Below are positions 28,181 to 37,765 of a DNA stretch of 64,000 nt, piece after piece. The DNA comes from Candidatus Nitrosotalea sp. TS (GTDB lineage: Archaea > Thermoproteota > Nitrososphaeria > Nitrososphaerales > Nitrosopumilaceae). A model generated the notes under the pieces. The model saw nothing but the letters and a program-made list of their open reading frames with translations. It did no database searches and was not told the DNA's origin. The DNA lies in the NCBI RefSeq assembly GCF_011319465.1, contig NZ_RCMB01000002.1, positions 62,001-126,000 on the forward strand, given 5' to 3'. Position 1 is the first letter of the stretch, and each line of letters starts with the position of its first letter. The translations under genes were made by a program, and so were the position numbers.

Positions 28181-28999
28181 ATGAAATCAAACAAAACGAC
28201 CGTGATATTGCAGAAAGGAGAAACAAAATACAAATTAATGAAAATCATTTTTACCAATGATGGTTCGTACTCTGTTACAGCGCCCTATCACAATGAAAAG
28301 AAGGCATGTTTGTTTAAAGCTGCAGTAGACTATCGAAAACATGAACAATTTCTCTCTCTTAGCGATACAATAGATAATGTGGAGTTAGATGACGATGATC
28401 TTGCTCTAAAGATATCACATCATCCATCTGGCTTCTTACATTTTTCAGGAAAGGGAATTACATCAAGACAAGATGCTGATGGCACCATTACAGGCATAGG
28501 CATACAATCATGGCCACTTAGTGCGCCGGTCCCAGGTCCTGCATTCTATGTTAAAATTAAAAATTATCAGGATATGATTAAAACCGCTCAATCGGGGGCT
28601 GAAGATTTATGTGTAAATTTGGAAACAATCTCTGCAGATGAGGACAATACTAACACAATTGTGGAAGGATTCTTCATCAGGCAACAATCTCAAAGATACA
28701 TCTACAAGGAAAATGGTTTAGAGTATATTTCCCTCATACATTCAAGTGGAGTCATTATGAAACTACATGTTGTAAGGCCGGCAAAAATTAACCAATATTT
28801 TGGATTTCTAGGTCTTCACATTCATACCGAAGCATTGAATTCATCTTTGACGTATGCTGAGTATAGTTTCTCTACCTCATCAGGTGACGTAGTATGTGAT
28901 GAAAACAAACAACTACTAACAGGTACTTGTCTTTACGCCATGTATCCAAATATCACAAATGAAAAATTACCATCGTTAAATTGGCCACCAAAACTCTAG
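28181..28999 (+). CDS. Unrecognised protein behind purD
   Basis: 272 aa from ATG 28181 (MKSNKTTVILQKGETKYKLM), 7 nt after the purD stop; the frame also extends backwards over the purD end, which is overlap without meaning. Soluble, beta-rich composition: IIFTNDGSYSVTAPYHNEKK, LALKISHHPSGFLHFSGKGI, IGIQSWPLSAPVPGPAFYVK, EGFFIRQQSQRYIYKENGLE. No signal peptide, membrane segment or catalytic motif found. It is intact although many neighbours are broken. The HHPSG...HFSGKG segment suggests a ligand-binding beta fold. Possibly accessory. Confidence 0.6.
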   Translation: MKSNKTTVILQKGETKYKLMKIIFTNDGSYSVTAPYHNEKKACLFKAAVDYRKHEQFLSLSDTIDNVELDDDDLALKISHHPSGFLHFSGKGITSRQDADGTITGIGIQSWPLSAPVPGPAFYVKIKNYQDMIKTAQSGAEDLCVNLETISADEDNTNTIVEGFFIRQQSQRYIYKENGLEYISLIHSSGVIMKLHVVRPAKINQYFGFLGLHIHTEALNSSLTYAEYSFSTSSGDVVCDENKQLLTGTCLYAMYPNITNEKLPSLNWPPKL

Positions 29000-29209
29000 T
29001 CATATGGAAACTATGAATCAATTTTTGTAAACATGAACTTTTACGACAACTACATATTTTTCCTCACAAAAGGAGCTCTCCGCTTTGCACGGCTAGGATT
29101 GAAAAAACAAAGGGGCGAATTTTCCTATTTTTTCCTATTTATTCAAAATGTCGGAAAAACAGGATCTAAACATGCAAAGAAAAACCAATTAAAATTTAAT
29201 TCTATTGTA
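29000..29209. other. Intergenic, AT-rich
   Basis: No convincing gene: a 60-codon plus-strand frame here (29033-29215) is low-complexity. The only structure seen is a short direct repeat TTTTCCTATTT near 29120-29140. It separates the gene ending at 28999 from the convergent cyclo-ligase gene. Confidence 0.4.
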
Positions 29210-29772
29210 CTATGACTTGGGATAAATTATCTTGTCTTCTGTAACGATACAGTCCATTCTGATATCATGTCCGTCGTGCGGCATTGCCTTTACCACCTGT
29301 TTTGAATATGACAAGGCAATATTCTTTGAGCGCTTGCCGTTAAGATACCTGTCATAGTACCCAAATCCATATCCCAACCTATATCCGTCCGCTGTCAGCG
29401 CAATTGCAGGAACCAAGATAACATCGATCTTTTTGACGGTTCGCACCTGTCCTTTGGCTCCATCACAGAAAAATTTCCCATCTCAAGGTCTGAAAAACTA
29501 GATATCTTTTTGAAGACCAAGTCGTTTTTTTCAACCTTTGGAAGAGACAGTCTCCTTTCCAGCATTTAGTATCTCCTGCATGATATCCTGCGTGTGAACC
29601 TCACTTCCTATGGAATAGTACACCCCAATGCTTGCGGCATTTCTGTAATACTCTATCTTTCGCAGGTTGTCGCGAATCTTACCGCTTGATATTTTATAAA
29701 ATCAAGCGAGGTGCCATCTCGCTGGTCTAAGAGCTGTTTGCGAAGCTGCGCCTTTTCAACGGTTTGTGACAA
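29210..29772 (-). CDS. 5-formyltetrahydrofolate cyclo-ligase (frameshifted)
   Basis: Converts 5-formyl-THF to 5,10-methenyl-THF with ATP. Pieces in order: [77 protein letters not shown], then the ATP-site signature LGYGFGYYDRYLNGK and VTEDKIIYPK. At least three frame changes (near 29690, 29565 and 29445). About 187 aa. The likely start is TTG 29772, which overlaps the folD stop. Together with FolD it forms a folate one-carbon pair. Confidence 0.87.
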
Positions 29773-30625
29773 ATCCCTTACTAATTGAAGCTGCAGTAAC
29801 CGTGTTTCTTAAAAGCATCGCTCTAGTCATGGGACCTACACCTCCAGGAACAGGCGTCGCATATGATGCCTTTTTGATTATTCCATCATAGTCTGCGTCT
29901 CCTGCAAGCTTGCCGTTTACCCTGCTTGTCCCAACATCAATTACGACTGCGCCTTCCCTTATCATGGAATCAGTCAGGGTAAAGTGCGCCCTGTTGCCTA
30001 CTGCAGTAATCACAATATCTGCACCAAGGCATTGCTCTGCCAGGTTTTTGGTCTTTGAATGGCATGTGGTAACGGTGGCATCTCTTTCAAGCATCAGATG
30101 GTATAGCGGCTTGCCAACCAAGTTGCTTCTGTTTATGATTACAACGTTTTTTCCAGACAACTCGATGTTATAGTAATCAAATAGCTCCATTATCCCAAGC
30201 GGCGTGCATGGCTTCAAGATTGCACGACCAGAGGCCAAAAGTCCTGCATTGTATGGCGTAAGGCCGTCAACATCCTTTATTGGTGATATTCTAGATATGG
30301 TAGAAAACTCGTCAATAATTTTGGTAATGGCAACTGGACCAGGATTCCGTGAACTGTTTTGTCATTGTTTAGCAGATTGATTAGGCTGTCAAGCTCCATC
30401 TGGGTGAACTCTTGTGGCAGCCTGTGGTCTTTTGTGGCAATGCCAACGTCTGCACAGTCTTTTTGCTTGCTTGTGAACATATGACGAGGATGCGGGGTCA
30501 TCGCCAATCAGAACTGTTGCAAGACACGGTTCCACTCCGTCGTTTTTGAGCTCTGCAACTGATGCCCTGACTAGATCCTTGACAGAATTTGCAACTGCGA
30601 CACCGTCTATCTTTTGTCCTGTCAA
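29756..30625 (-). CDS. folD: Methylene-THF dehydrogenase / methenyl-THF cyclohydrolase (frameshifted)
   Basis: Bifunctional folate enzyme, about 290 aa. It starts [20 protein letters not shown]. The catalytic Y-x3-K region is at [10 protein letters not shown]; then [10 protein letters not shown], and after a frame change the Rossmann NADP site [19 protein letters not shown] and the end [14 protein letters not shown]. Frame changes near 30460 and 30320. It supplies formyl groups for purine synthesis, which agrees with purD and purN in the same window. Overlaps the cyclo-ligase gene at its 3' end. Confidence 0.93.
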
Positions 30626-30693
30626 ACACTTTTGAGTAATTTTTTGGATATTTAATCTTTGGAACTTATTATCTCAAACTACATTGATTTCTC

Positions 30694-31237
30694 ATGAACC
30701 TAAGGGAAGCAGAGGCTGTAATTCGGGAAACACTTGACCAGATAAAAAAACATGAAATCGAGCTGCACCAAGGATGCGTTGCATGCCATGTCATATTTTC
30801 AATAACGCAAAAGTCTGGCAGGTCAGAGCAAGATGCTGCAGACTTGATGTCTCAGGTATCTGACAGGAGACCCAGAATTGAATTCAGAGCTCATCGAGAC
30901 TGTAGAGCAGATACACATGACAGAGAGAAACATGGGAGGCGTATTTGCAGCCCGAGAGCGAGAGTCAAAGGACAGCTACCTTGAAGCTTACTTTGCAAAT
31001 GTGCTCGATGAGCTTACATCCGACCTAAAGCATGCAACACATGATGTCATACTGCGAAAGTTACTGCTAAGCTACATGTCGCTGTACTTGGCACAAACAA
31101 TTGGGGTGGACTATCATGCAGCAACAGAAGAGCTGTACTACTTGCTTCGAAAAGATGATGGAAAAAATTCCAAGATTGCGCACATTATTGCAAAATTTGA
31201 AGAAAAGATAAAAAAGCAAGAGTCTGGCATGCGCTAG
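30694..31237 (+). CDS. Conserved helical protein, unknown function (frameshifted)
   Basis: About 180 aa. First part MNLREAEAVIRETLDQIKKH with HQGCVACHVIFSITQKSGRS; after a frame change near 30875 it continues ELNSELIETVEQIHMTERN, MGGVFAARERESKDSYLEAY, LKHATHDVILRKLLLSYMSL, EELYYLLRKDD. Mostly helical and acidic/basic mixed; the CVAC pair could bind metal but is alone. No family recognised. It is divergent from folD. Confidence 0.65.
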
Positions 31238-31270
31238 AGTCATTAAGATCTCAGGTGGACATCAAAACCA

Positions 31271-31595
31271 TTGAAGATAGAGTTTGATACAAAAAAATAC
31301 GTAAAAGACATCTCAAAAGGAAAGTCATATTTTCACACATTTCTAAACCGTGAGAATATTGCAGCAGGCGTACCTCAGGCTGGCACCAGGTCAGGAAGAC
31401 ACGCAGGCTCCGCATGAAAGTCGATGAAGTGTACTATATCGTAAAGGGGGACGGATTTTCTGAAACATTGGAGGAAAGGATTACACCATATCAGAAGGAA
31501 TGTCGTATTTTGTGGCAAAAAACATTGAACACAAGTTCCATGGAAACAGGCAAGAACTAGTAGTTGTCTATTTTTTTAGCGGGCAAGACTCGTAA
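31271..31595 (+). CDS. Cupin-fold protein, heavily frameshifted
   Basis: Recovered by joining frames. It starts LKIEFDTKKYVKDISKGKSY (TTG 31271), then TFLNRENIAAGV, RLAPGQEDTQAPHES, DEVYYIVKGDGF, ISEGMSYFVAKNIEHKFHGN, RQELVVVYFFSGQDS. The order G-x5-H-x-E-like (APHESDEVYYIVKG) and the second motif (VAKNIEHKFHG) are those of small single-domain cupins, which bind a metal through His/Glu. About 108 aa. At least four indels. Substrate unknown. It could alternatively be a real pseudogene, since the density of indels is locally high. Confidence 0.7.
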
Positions 31596-31694
31596 GGCCT
31601 GTATTTTAGCGCAGGCTCTGATAATAGTTTTAAACATAATTGGCAGTTAAAGCTGAGTTGTCCTTTTATGTAAAAAACTTGGCAAAATTCAAAA

Positions 31695-33752
31695 TTGAAC
31701 AGAAATCTTGCCATCTCTGTACTGGTTCTAGTATCGATGATATCTGTCATGACAATGTATCCCGTATATGCAACAGGCTCTGGCCCAAAATGGGACGCAC
31801 GTCCATATTTTCAACTAGGCGGCAACGCCACCTCATCTCCAGAAGGACTTAACACGACTCAGGTCTGGAACGCCTATGGCTTTTCAAATCTAAGCTGTTC
31901 CATGGCAAGCAGCGTGGGATGGGATTACGTAAACCTCTGTGGACATGGACAGGTAATTGCAATAGTTGATGCCTATGACGATCCTACAATCGAGAACGAC
32001 CTTGCAACATTTGACAGCCATTGGGGTCTGCCTGACTGTACCAGTGCAAACGGGTGCTTTGAAAAAATAACCCCTGACGGAACTCCAAGTGCAAACTCGA
32101 CGTGGGCACTAGAGGAGTCACTTGATGTCGAGTGGGCACATGCAACAGCGCCTGGCGCAAAAATAATACTTGTTGAATCACAATCAGATAAATTCCAAAA
32201 TCTACTTTACGCGATAAATTACACTGAAACCAAGACCGGTGCAGAGCAGGTCTCAATGGGCTGGGCCGTTCCAGAATTTCAAAACGAAACTGTATATGAT
32301 TCCTATTTTGCCAAGTCAGGCATTGTCTTTTTTGCACCTTTGGGAAATGGACACCTGTACCCCTCTGCATCTCCATACGTGCTATCTGTTGGAGGAACAA
32401 CACTTGGCATATCTGCAGGAGGTGTGGTAAAAAGTGAGACTGCATGGAGTGGAAGCTCTGGCGGACAAAGCTACTATGAACAAGAGCCGCAATATCAGAC
32501 AGTATATGGTATTGACAGCGGGGGCAAACGAAGCGTGCCAGACGTATCCTATGACGCAAACCCAAGCACGGGCTTTTCAGTTTATGATTCTACTGTATAC
32601 AACAACCAGACAGGCTGGTTTCTAGTTGGAGGCACCAGCGCAGGTGTACCGCAGTGGGCAGCAGTTGCAGCAATTGCAAACAGCCAGGGCGCTGGACTTT
32701 CATCATACAAATTCACGGCAAGCTCTAGTCTTTACACTGCAGCTACTGGCACACTATACTCTGCCAATTACCGAGATATCACTCAGGGGGGAACTGCTAT
32801 CAACCCGGCAACACAAGGGTATGACTTTGCATCTGGACTTGGAAGCCCTGTATCCACACAAACTGGTATCTTTTCTGTCACCCAAACCAACAGGATCATC
32901 AATCCCGCTAAATCTTACTGCAGTTGCATCAAACAAGCACATATCGCTTACATGGCAGCCTCCATCTTTTACTGGGGGATCTCAGATAACAAAATATCAT
33001 GTCTACAGGGGTGCAGCACTTGGAGGAGAAATGATGATTGATACAATATCTCCAACCAACCAGTCCTATTCTGATTCTTGGCTTGAAAACGGAGTGACAT
33101 ATTACTATTATATCACTGCAGTAAATGCAGTTGGAGAATCGCATGGCTCAAACGAGGCACATGCCACTCCGGGAATCGCGCCAGCTGCTCCGCAGAACCT
33201 TGCAGCTGAAATGACAGGTGACAATGTTCTGCTTACATGGCAGCCTCCATCTTCTACTAATGGCTCTGCAATAATACCAATACAACGTGTATCGCGGCAC
33301 CTCTCCAGGTGGCGAAGTACTAATCAAGTCAATCTCAAACAAGACTACATCATATGCCGATAACACTGTGCAAAGTGATCAAACCTACTACTATTATGTG
33401 ACTGCAGTAAACGCAGACGGAGAATCTGTACCAACAGGCGAGGTCTCAGTAACCGCACCTGCAACAGTACCATCATCGACCGCAAAGCCTAGTAGCAATT
33501 GCATCAAACAAGCAAATATTGCTCATGTGGCAGGCATCTTCTCTGACCGGCGGCTCTCCGATAACAAAGTACAACATCTATGGCGGTGCATCACCTGGAG
33601 ACGAGACGTTTGTTTACTCTGTCTCGCCTAACGTCTTGCAGTATACAAATGTCGCACTTGTCAACGGTGCAACCTACTACTATTACGTGACTGCAGTAAA
33701 CTCTGTTGGGGAATCACAGAAATCAAACGAAATATCTGCCACTCCTCGTTGA
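31695..33752 (+). CDS. Secreted sedolisin (S53) protease with three FN3 domains (frameshifted)
   Basis: About 686 aa, TTG start 31695. The signal peptide LAISVLVLVSMISVMTMYPV ends near VYA-T. The catalytic region has ALEESLDVEWAHATAPGAKI near residue 138 (the Glu/Asp pair of S53), the nucleophile in GGTSAGVPQWAA near 313, and the calcium-site pattern YRDITQGG and GYDFASGLGSP. Then three fibronectin type III modules follow, each ending in YYYYxTAVNxxGES. Frame changes near 32890, 33285 and 33500. It probably acts outside the cell on proteins, acid-active in characterised relatives, with the FN3 modules binding surfaces. Confidence 0.88.
33100..33715 (+). repeat. Three FN3-coding repeats
   Basis: The segment encoding TYYYYxTAVN occurs at about 33100-33140, 33385-33426 and 33672-33715, spaced about 290 nt, with strong DNA similarity (TACTATTA, CTGCAGTAAA and GAATC blocks shared). 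This reflects recent duplication of FN3 modules inside the protease gene. Confidence 0.75.
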
Positions 33753-33807
33753 TATTTTTTATACAAATCCTGCTGACAAATTAAAACCTGAAAGATACTA
33801 TACTTGC

Positions 33808-34425
33808 CTAGCGCAGAACAACTTTTCTGCCACTTGTCTTTATCTTGCCTTCTGCAACAAGTCTGACTGCCTTGGGATAAATTTCGTGCTCTTGCTTGAG
33901 TATTCTCTTTGAGAGACTCTCTTCTGTATCATCGTCTTTTACCTTGACTATTGATTGCAAAATTATGGGGCCTGTATCGACTCCCTCGTCAACAAAATGC
34001 ACTGTACACCCTGAATATTTTACGCCATATTCAATTGCCTGCCTCTGTGAATGCAGTCCTGGAAATGCAGGCAGGATTGCCGGATGTATGTTGATGATCC
34101 TTCCCTTGTAATGCTGATAAATTCTGGACTCATTATTCTCATAAATCCTGCAAGGCAGATTAGGCCATTTTTTGGAGCGACATTGTTTTCTTCAAGTACT
34201 GATACTAGTTTTTTGTCATACTCCCAGCTGCCTCCCTTGAGTCCTGAGCTGTCAACTGTTACAGTCTTGACTCCAAGTTTTTGCGCAATCTTCAGTCCTC
34301 CTGGCGTTAGGCTTGTTTGATATCACAACTGCAGGATGAACTGGAATCTTTTTCTTTTTGACTGCGCGCAGTATTGCCTCCATGTTAGAGCCGCGCCCTG
34401 AAATCAGGATTGCAAGATTTTTCAT
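33808..34425 (-). CDS. purN: Phosphoribosylglycinamide formyltransferase (frameshifted)
   Basis: Third purine step, transferring formyl from 10-formyl-THF to GAR. Start ATG 34425: MKNLAILISGRGSNMEAILR. The catalytic Asn/His segment INIHPAILPAFPGLHSQRQA is read after a frame change near 34100, and the catalytic Asp motif VHFVDEGVDTGPIILQ follows. About 206 aa. At least two frame changes. Convergent with the protease gene. It consumes one-carbon units made by folD and the cyclo-ligase. Confidence 0.92.
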
Positions 34426-34581
34426 TATATCATGATCCAGTCTTTACATAAATAAACATCTTCTCTAAGATCAAAAAAGATCGTGTTTGAATCGCTTTAG
34501 ATCAGGTGTTGCACTGGATCAATCTTGCAATTTATATCAGATGCAATTCCTCGAAATCTCAATTTGAGACAAGTCGTAAAG

Positions 34582-35547
34582 ATGACATCTAATGGTATTT
34601 TTGTATCAGGCCAAGACGGCACCAAGATACACCTTGATCCAAAAAAAGGAACAGGTGACGGCATAACATTTGTGTCCCATGCTCATATAGACCACCTTCA
34701 CAGGCAGAGCGGGGGGCTGGTCCTGACATCACAGCAGACAAGCGAGATTGCAAAAATGCGGGGATATTCTATTGAGAACTATACTGAAGAGTATGAGAAT
34801 TTTTCACTAATTGACGCAGGCCACATTCTTGGAGCAAAAGGGCTCTTGTTTGGCGATGGCATCTTCTATACTGGAGACATTAGCACACGAGGGCGCGCAT
34901 TCATGAAGGGCGCACAGGTACCACGATGCAAGGTTCTGATAACAGAGTGCACATTTGGGATGCCAGAATATGTGTTTCCTCAAGTGGAAGAAACAGTCAG
35001 GCGCGTCAATGAAATCATATCTGACATGTACTCTAGGGGAAAACCAGTCATTCTCTTGGGCTATGAGCTTGGAAAAGCCCAGATTCTGTCATACTTGTTT
35101 TCACACTGGGCGCCATACTACCACGATTCTGTAAAAAAAGTAAATGATGTCTACAGAAGGTTTGGCGTAGACCTGCCTGATTCTCTTGGGCATTCGCAGG
35201 CAGAGAGTGCGGGGCTTTTGGACAAAAAACCATGGCTTATGATTGCGCCAAACATGAGCGGCAAGAATATCTTTGTGCAGCACATGAAATCAAAATATGA
35301 CGCAATAACAATTGGCTTTAGCGGATGGGCACAATCTCCAAGGTTTGCATTTGCGCGACAGCATGATTATACCATACCGCTCAGTGACCATTGCGATTAC
35401 AACGAGCTTGTACAGCTTGTAAAACAATGCAATCCCGAAAAAGTCTACACCGTACACGGATTTGTAGAAGAGTTTGCGTCAGATTTGGTCAAGATGGGTT
35501 ATGATGCACAACCACTGACTGAAAATGCACTAGATGATTATTTTTAA
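34582..35547 (+). CDS. Beta-lactamase-fold exonuclease, DNA ligase-associated type
   Basis: 321 aa from ATG 34582 (MTSNGIFVSGQDGTKIHLDP). Metal motif SHAHIDHLH; AGHILGAKGLLF; FYTGDIS; then the features of the small SNM1/Pso2-like family: LITECTFGMPEYVFP, LLGYELGKAQILSYL, GFSGWAQ, LSDHCDYNELVQLV and VYTVHGFVEEF. These are shared with exonucleases that accompany DNA ligases in bacteria and archaea. The intact frame ends DDYF. It precedes the uvr genes, so a repair role is consistent. An RNA-processing role (CPSF-like) is the alternative. Confidence 0.8.
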   Translation: MTSNGIFVSGQDGTKIHLDPKKGTGDGITFVSHAHIDHLHRQSGGLVLTSQQTSEIAKMRGYSIENYTEEYENFSLIDAGHILGAKGLLFGDGIFYTGDISTRGRAFMKGAQVPRCKVLITECTFGMPEYVFPQVEETVRRVNEIISDMYSRGKPVILLGYELGKAQILSYLFSHWAPYYHDSVKKVNDVYRRFGVDLPDSLGHSQAESAGLLDKKPWLMIAPNMSGKNIFVQHMKSKYDAITIGFSGWAQSPRFAFARQHDYTIPLSDHCDYNELVQLVKQCNPEKVYTVHGFVEEFASDLVKMGYDAQPLTENALDDYF

Positions 35548-35575
35548 ATATAAATCCTAAAATCGCAAACTCCAA

Positions 35576-36141
35576 TTAATTCATATTTTTTTTATTAAAA
35601 TATTGGGGATTGTGAATTGAATTGTTTTTTGATCTCTCCAAAAGATTCTTCAGTATTGTGTTTATCTCTTGGAGTCGGGCATTTTTTACTGCAATCTCAT
35701 CGAGCAGTTTCTCTTTTACTTTGAGAACCAGTCTGTTTGTCTCAGAAACTACCTCGTTGATATCATAAGGCTTGTAAATTATGGCAGATGCGTCAAGCTT
35801 TAACAGTTTTTTCCTAGTCTCCTCTGTTGCGTCAGCTGTTATCAATATGACAATGGCATCTGGCTGCATCTCTCTTATTTTTCCTAGAGTGTAAAATCCG
35901 TCGGGGTTTTCCATCATGACATCCAAGAATACTACGTCTGGCTCTAGTTTTTTGTAAATCTTGACTGCCGTTGCTCCGTCGTATCCTTTTCCAAGTACAT
36001 TGATGCCTTTTATCTTTAAAAATTCACAAAGAACGGAGACCGTGTCAATACGTCATCGTCGATAACTATGGCAGTAATTCCTGGCCTATCAGGGTCTTCG
36101 CGTGATCTGCAAGAAATTCCATTTATTGAATGAAACCCCAA
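35576..36141 (-). CDS. Response regulator receiver protein (frameshifted)
   Basis: CheY-like receiver with coiled-coil tail, about 188 aa. A likely TTG start at 36141 gives HSINGISCRSREDPDRPGI then AIVIDDD; after a frame change near 36042 it reads DTVSVLCEFLKIKGINVLG, VVFLDVMMENPDGFYTLGKI (phosphoacceptor Asp in LDVMM), VILITADATEETRK and the switch Lys in IIYKPYDI. A helical tail (LLDEIAVKNARLQEINTILK) follows. No output domain. Such stand-alone receivers with this N-terminal SREDPDRPGITA motif are frequent in this phylum. The partner kinase is not in the window. Confidence 0.85.
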
Positions 36142-36179
36142 GTGTGTATTTTAGATAATTCTTGTCTGGTTTAAACAAA

Positions 36180-37765
36180 CTAATCTGAAGAAAACTTTCT
36201 CAATGTCCTGTTGTATGCAACGCCAAATCTATGTGCCTCGTCTCTTGCATACTGGAGAACCTTTAGCGCAGAATTGTTTTTTGGCAAGACAATTGGGCTT
36301 TTTAGGTTTGGGTGGTAAATTTCTTCATTTTCTTTGGCAAGTGAAATGATAGGTATGCTGACACCTGCAGTTTTTAGCGCGTCTTGTGCAGCATTTAGCT
36401 GACCCTTGCCGCCGTCTATGAGTATCAAGTCAGGCATCTTTGATTTTTCCTGCCGCAATCTCAGGTATCTTCTTTTTACCACCTCGTTTATCATTGCAAA
36501 GTCATCTCTTCCCTGTACTGTTTTTATTCTAAATTTTCTATATCCTGATTTTGATGGCTTGCCGTCAACAAGGCACGACATTGAGCCCACCGCATAGTCT
36601 GCGCCATGGTTTGAGATATCAAAACATTCTATGGTTCTTGGAATGTGTTCAAGATTCAATTTCTCTTGCAGCTCAACCACTGCAGGGTCTGCGCCCTTTG
36701 ACAGCAAGAGATCAATGTTTTTCATTACAAGTTTTATCATGTCTTTTCGTTTTCCGCCTGTTGGTATAATGATGTTTACCTTGAATCCTCCAGTGCGGGA
36801 AAATATTTCTTCAAGAATCTCTTTTTCAGCAGGCATCTGGTTTGTCACTATATACTTTGGAATCGGATTTGAGGAATAGTACTGCGACAGAAAACTTGAA
36901 AATGAATTGTCTGCCACAAGATCAAATGAAAAAGTGTTCCTGTCTTTTATCACACCACGAGTCTGCCTAAAACTCATGACATGCGCAGTCTGGTCCTGCA
37001 CCTTGATTCCAAAATATTCCTCGTCTGCGCCTCCAATTGTTTCCATTTTTTGTCTTGTCTTGAGATTTTGGAGTCTCTGCAGGGTTTCGCGAATCTCCTT
37101 TGCTCTTTCATACTGTAAATTGGATGACGCGTCTTTCATCTCAGATTCTAGTTTTTCAACAAAATCTCCCAGTCTTCGTCTTCCTTTGAGAATAGATTCA
37201 AGCTCTGAAACGTGTTCGGGTATTTTTTTTGCGCGTCCTTGAACTGGCATGGCGCCTCACAGTTGCCAAGGTGATACTCTAGACATGCCTCTTTTGGCAG
37301 CCTCTTGCATATTCTGATCTTAAACGTTTTTCTTAAAAGTCCGATTGAGAGCATCTTTGAGCTTCCATGGGTAAATGGACCGTATACATGCCCCTTGCCA
37401 AGGAATTCTCCAGTCCTTGTCCTTCTTGCCACCATGAGGCGAGGAAACTCTTCGTTTGTAATCCTAAGGTACGTGTATCGCTGCTGGTCTTTTAGCTCGA
37501 TATTGTAGGGTGGCCTGTAGCGCTTGATCATGTTGGATTCAAGCAAGAACGCCTCCTCCTCATTGTCAGTTAGGACAAATTCAATGTCTCTTATTTTTTC
37601 AACAAGTTTCTGGGTCTTGTAGTTCTGGTTTTTGACAAAATACGACCTGACACGGTTCTTCAGGTTCTTTGCCTTTCCTATGTACAGTATGCCATTTTTG
37701 CCATCTTTCATGATGTAGATGCCAGAGTGTGACGGAATGTTCAGCGACGAAATATCAAGTGCCAT
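36180..37765 (-). CDS. uvrC: Excinuclease UvrC (frameshifted)
   Basis: Dual-incision nuclease of nucleotide excision repair, about 528 aa. N-terminal GIY-YIG domain: [31 protein letters not shown]. Zinc/Cys segment [23 protein letters not shown] motif [21 protein letters not shown]-terminal RNase H-like nuclease with [19 protein letters not shown] and [14 protein letters not shown]. One frame change near 37230. The start overlaps uvrA's end by 11 nt. Last gene of uvrB-uvrA-uvrC. Confidence 0.94.

Noticed and set aside
29033-29215. 60-codon plus-strand frame after the orphan gene
   Set aside because: Low-complexity Phe/Lys-rich product in AT-rich DNA with no start context.
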